From Butyrivibrio sp. (lineage in GTDB: Bacteria > Bacillota > Clostridia > Lachnospirales > Lachnospiraceae): a stretch of DNA of 64,000 bases. Both the position numbers and the translations under genes were made by a program. Below the pieces are notes generated by a model that was not told the DNA's origin, searched no databases, and was given only the letters and a program-made list of their open reading frames with translations. The DNA lies in contig JAFZQT010000047.1 of the NCBI GenBank assembly GCA_017620235.1, forward strand, positions 1 through 64,000, read 5' to 3'. Of this stretch, positions 61,525-64,000 are shown one piece after another. Every line of letters begins with the position of its first letter. Position 1 is the first letter of the stretch.

Positions 61525-62616
61525 ATGTTAGAAAGTAATATAGACCTTAGCGGAAAAAGAGTTTTTGTGACGGGAGCGGCCGGTTTTATCGGATCGAATC
61601 TCGTACTTGAACTTATAAAAAAATACAAAGATACAAATATTTCTATTCTCGGAATAGATAATATGAACGATTACTACGATGTTGGCATCAAAGAGGACAG
61701 ACTTAAAAAGATTGATGCGCTGACCGGCGGAGACAACAAGCTTTTTACTCTGGTAAGGGGTAGTATTTCAGACAGAGATTGTATCGATAAGATTTATAAA
61801 GATTTTAAACCGGAAATTGTTGTGAATCTTGCGGCTCAGGCGGGAGTAAGATATTCAATCGACAATCCGGATGCATACATTGATTCAAATATTATTGGAT
61901 TCTACAATATTCTTGAAGCGTGCAGACATTCTTATGATGAGGATATGATCGATGACTCATACAAGGGTGTCCTTCATCTTGTATATGCTTCAAGTTCAAG
62001 TGTTTACGGAAGCAACAAAAAGATTCCTTACAGTGTGGAGGATCAGGTTGATAATCCTGTATCTCTTTATGCTGCTACAAAGAAATCAAATGAGCTTCTT
62101 GCACATGCATATTCCAAGCTTTACGGGATTCCTTCAACGGGGCTTAGGTTCTTTACGGTCTATGGACCTGCGGGAAGACCGGATATGGCATACTTCGGAT
62201 TTACAAATAAGCTTGTAAAGGGCGATACAATCAAGATTTTTAACTTTGGTAATTGTAAAAGAGATTTTACCTACGTTGACGACATTGTCGAGGGTATTGT
62301 GAATGTTATGAAGAAATCTCCGGATGAAAATGAGAACGGAGTAAAATATAAGGTTTACAATATCGGAAATAATGATCCGGTCAATCTGTTGGACTTTGTT
62401 GATATTCTTCAAAAAGAGCTTATATCTGCGGGGGTTCTTCCAAAGGACTATGATTTCGAGGCACACAAAGAGCTTGTTCCGATGCAGCCCGGTGATGTTG
62501 AGATCACTTATGCTGATGTGACTGCTCTGGAAAATGATTTTGGATTTAAACCTTCTACTTCTCTTACAGAGGGACTTAGAAAATTTGCCAAGTGGTACAA
62601 AGAATACTATGGTTAA
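61525..62616 (+). CDS. NAD-dependent UDP-sugar epimerase (UDP-glucuronate 4-epimerase-like)
   Basis: The start at 61525 follows AAGAGG; an in-frame ATG at 61483 would overlap the previous gene. The 363-residue short-chain epimerase has the cofactor loop GAAGFIGSN (17-25), a Tyr-x3-Lys pair in LYAATKKSNE (about 191-200), and the RYSIDNPDAYIDSN and VYGPAGRPDMAYFGFT segments typical of UDP-glucuronate 4-epimerases. It supplies a nucleotide sugar for the glycan genes it follows by 10 bases. Confidence 0.9.
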   Translation: MLESNIDLSGKRVFVTGAAGFIGSNLVLELIKKYKDTNISILGIDNMNDYYDVGIKEDRLKKIDALTGGDNKLFTLVRGSISDRDCIDKIYKDFKPEIVVNLAAQAGVRYSIDNPDAYIDSNIIGFYNILEACRHSYDEDMIDDSYKGVLHLVYASSSSVYGSNKKIPYSVEDQVDNPVSLYAATKKSNELLAHAYSKLYGIPSTGLRFFTVYGPAGRPDMAYFGFTNKLVKGDTIKIFNFGNCKRDFTYVDDIVEGIVNVMKKSPDENENGVKYKVYNIGNNDPVNLLDFVDILQKELISAGVLPKDYDFEAHKELVPMQPGDVEITYADVTALENDFGFKPSTSLTEGLRKFAKWYKEYYG

Positions 62617-62627
62617 GGATAAAGAAA

Positions 62628-64000
62628 ATGCTTGATTACAAGTTACCTGTTATAAAAAAGAATATCTCGTTTAAGACACTGAGCATTGTGCTAACCTGTA
62701 TATATGCGTTAAGTCTGGTTCCTATGCTGGTTTTGGGTTTTTGCAATTTTCCGTCAGCGGACGATTTTTCTATGGCACTTCAGCCTCATCAGGATTTTGT
62801 AAGAACGGGAAATATCTTTGTTGCACTGGTTGCTGCGATAAAAAAAGCACACTGGATTTTTTTTAATTATGAAGGTTATTATTTTTCAGCTTTTTTGACA
62901 TGCTTATGTCCGGCTGTATTCAGTGAAAAACTGTATTTTTTGGTTACGGTCATTGTCATTTCAATGCTTACGTTTGGAGTTTGCTATTTTTTCAATGCGC
63001 TTTTTGTAAGGGCATGGAAGCTTGATAAGCATCTTACCAATGTTGTTTCAATGACAACACTTATAATGATGATCCAGTTTCTTAAGAATGAAGCAAGAGT
63101 GCAGGCGTTTTACTGGTGGAGTGGTGCTGTCAATTACATTTTTACTTTTGGAATGGCTTTCTTCTGGGTAGGACTTATTATCAGAACTCTTTATGAAGAA
63201 AATGAAAAGGCATGCAAAAAGCATTTTATCTGGGCGTGCATTTTGGCATTTCCTATGGGCGGTGCCAATTATATGTCTGCGCTTGAACTTGCGATTCTGA
63301 TGGTACTTCTCATCTTTATATGTGTGATGAACAGGTTTTCTAAGATAGTAATTGAAGATCTTGGAGATATCGGTAAAAAATATGTAAAGCTCATATGGAT
63401 TCCTGCTGTTATCAACCTGATAGGCTTTGTGATGAGCATCACAGCTCCCGGGTTGAAATACAGAAAAGCGGAAACTGAGGGATTTTCACCGATAAAATCT
63501 GTTTTGCTGTCTTTATATGGCACATTTGATAATGTTATAGATAAGATGGCAAGATGGGAGACGTTTGTTGTTTTGCTGTTTCTTATTCCGGTATTATGGA
63601 AGCTTTCGGAAGGGCTTAAGAATAAGCTTCGTCATCCCGTTGTTTTTACAATATTTGCTTATGGTATGGTGTCATCAAATATGACGCCGCTTTATTACGG
63701 TGTAGGAAACTTGGATTCCGGAAGAGTAATAGTACTTGCATGGATGGAATTTGTGTTTTTTGCGGTTATGGCTGAATTCTACATTATTGCCTGGGTTAGA
63801 GGTTTTTTTAAGCAAAATGGGAATACGGGTGAAAATTCCTTTTCATGGGAAGCTTCAGCGGCTATTATGTTTATTGCAGGAATTCTTGTATTTGGTTCTG
63901 TACTTTGTGTTGTTCCAAGTCCGCATTATTATTGCTCGACTGAGGCATTGTATGAGCTTGTATCGGGAAATGCTGCGCGGTATAAGGCAGAGAATGAAGA
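62628..64000 (+). CDS. DUF6056-like polytopic membrane protein (partial, runs off the window)
   Basis: An open frame from the ATG at 62628 (AAGGAT upstream) continues without a stop to the window edge, at least 457 residues. The product has about ten membrane helices. The first outer loop has FPSADDFSMAL, the acidic motif typical of DUF6056 and related GT-C-like membrane proteins, then the FYWWSGAVNYIFTFG segment. It is the last visible gene of the polysaccharide locus and probably transfers a lipid-linked sugar. The C-terminus is not seen. Confidence 0.8.
   Translation, partial: MLDYKLPVIKKNISFKTLSIVLTCIYALSLVPMLVLGFCNFPSADDFSMALQPHQDFVRTGNIFVALVAAIKKAHWIFFNYEGYYFSAFLTCLCPAVFSEKLYFLVTVIVISMLTFGVCYFFNALFVRAWKLDKHLTNVVSMTTLIMMIQFLKNEARVQAFYWWSGAVNYIFTFGMAFFWVGLIIRTLYEENEKACKKHFIWACILAFPMGGANYMSALELAILMVLLIFICVMNRFSKIVIEDLGDIGKKYVKLIWIPAVINLIGFVMSITAPGLKYRKAETEGFSPIKSVLLSLYGTFDNVIDKMARWETFVVLLFLIPVLWKLSEGLKNKLRHPVVFTIFAYGMVSSNMTPLYYGVGNLDSGRVIVLAWMEFVFFAVMAEFYIIAWVRGFFKQNGNTGENSFSWEASAAIMFIAGILVFGSVLCVVPSPHYYCSTEALYELVSGNAARYKAENE

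Noticed and set aside
20..64000. CRISPR arrays, rRNA, tRNA or insertion sequences
   Set aside because: No regularly spaced repeats, no tRNA T-loop with acceptor stem and no transposase-like protein could be found. The only tandem array is the 62-residue gene triplet.

Overview
The window looks like chromosome of a motile, low-GC Gram-positive anaerobe, most likely a Lachnospiraceae member of the Butyrivibrio/Pseudobutyrivibrio/Roseburia type. This rests on the AT-rich sequence, strong AGGAGG-type ribosome sites, a DUF5688 protein, a FabK-based fatty acid operon headed by acpP, a CsrA/FliW flagellar regulon and consensus sigma-28 promoters. No rRNA, tRNA, CRISPR array, insertion sequence or complete prophage was seen. 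The last gene runs off the right edge.

Layout. 0-13 kb holds housekeeping and signalling genes: a GDSL hydrolase, a DUF815 ATPase, a HypA-like protein beside a COG0523 GTPase, a GGDEF protein, phosphotransacetylase, a membrane glycosyltransferase-like protein, an aminotransferase, a histidine phosphatase and an HD-GYP protein. 13.2-25.3 kb is an accessory surface region: a winged-helix protein, a DUF5688 protein, a 1082-residue repeat protein, a membrane-anchored coiled-coil protein, four exported proteins that share modules, and three tandem copies of a 62-residue protein. A convergent two-component system with a small membrane protein follows (25.3-27.3 kb). 27.4-29.5 kb has a zinc-ribbon protein, HU and ManA. 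29.5-40.1 kb is a complete-looking FAS II operon (acpP-fabK-fabD-fabG-fabF-accB-fabZ-accC-accD-accA plus an acyl-CoA synthetase). It diverges from a MerR regulator, and its promoter has the 19-bp spacer typical of MerR control. 40.2-43.1 kb has a CheY-like protein, a CgeB-like glycosyltransferase, an ACT protein and a phosphoribosyltransferase.

43.2-56.7 kb is the late flagellar cluster: flgM, flgN, two flgK genes, an unusually long flgL, fliW, csrA, a CgeB-like glycosyltransferase, flaG, fliD, fliS, a FliT/FlgN-like chaperone and a short flagellin. Five sigma-28-type promoters were found (two in tandem before flgM, then before flgL, flaG and flagellin). FliW and CsrA, together with GGA motifs in the flagellin leader, suggest the CsrA-FliW translational circuit. 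From 56.9 kb a surface-polysaccharide locus begins: polymerase/ligase-like protein, WecG/TagA transferase, polyprenyl-phosphate sugar transferase, UDP-sugar epimerase and a DUF6056 membrane protein.

The best candidate for an undescribed system is the 15-25 kb surface locus. Two neighbouring exported proteins share a nearly identical N-terminal half (signal peptide, DxDGDG calcium-type loop, coiled coil) but have unrelated C-terminal halves. Other members carry phage-tail-like motifs, which suggests a modular surface appendage. Other notable points are a nonsense codon just before the end of the acyl-CoA synthetase, mosaic tandem copies of the 62-residue gene, a COG0523 protein lacking its CxCC motif, and a nearly leaderless sugar transferase gene.
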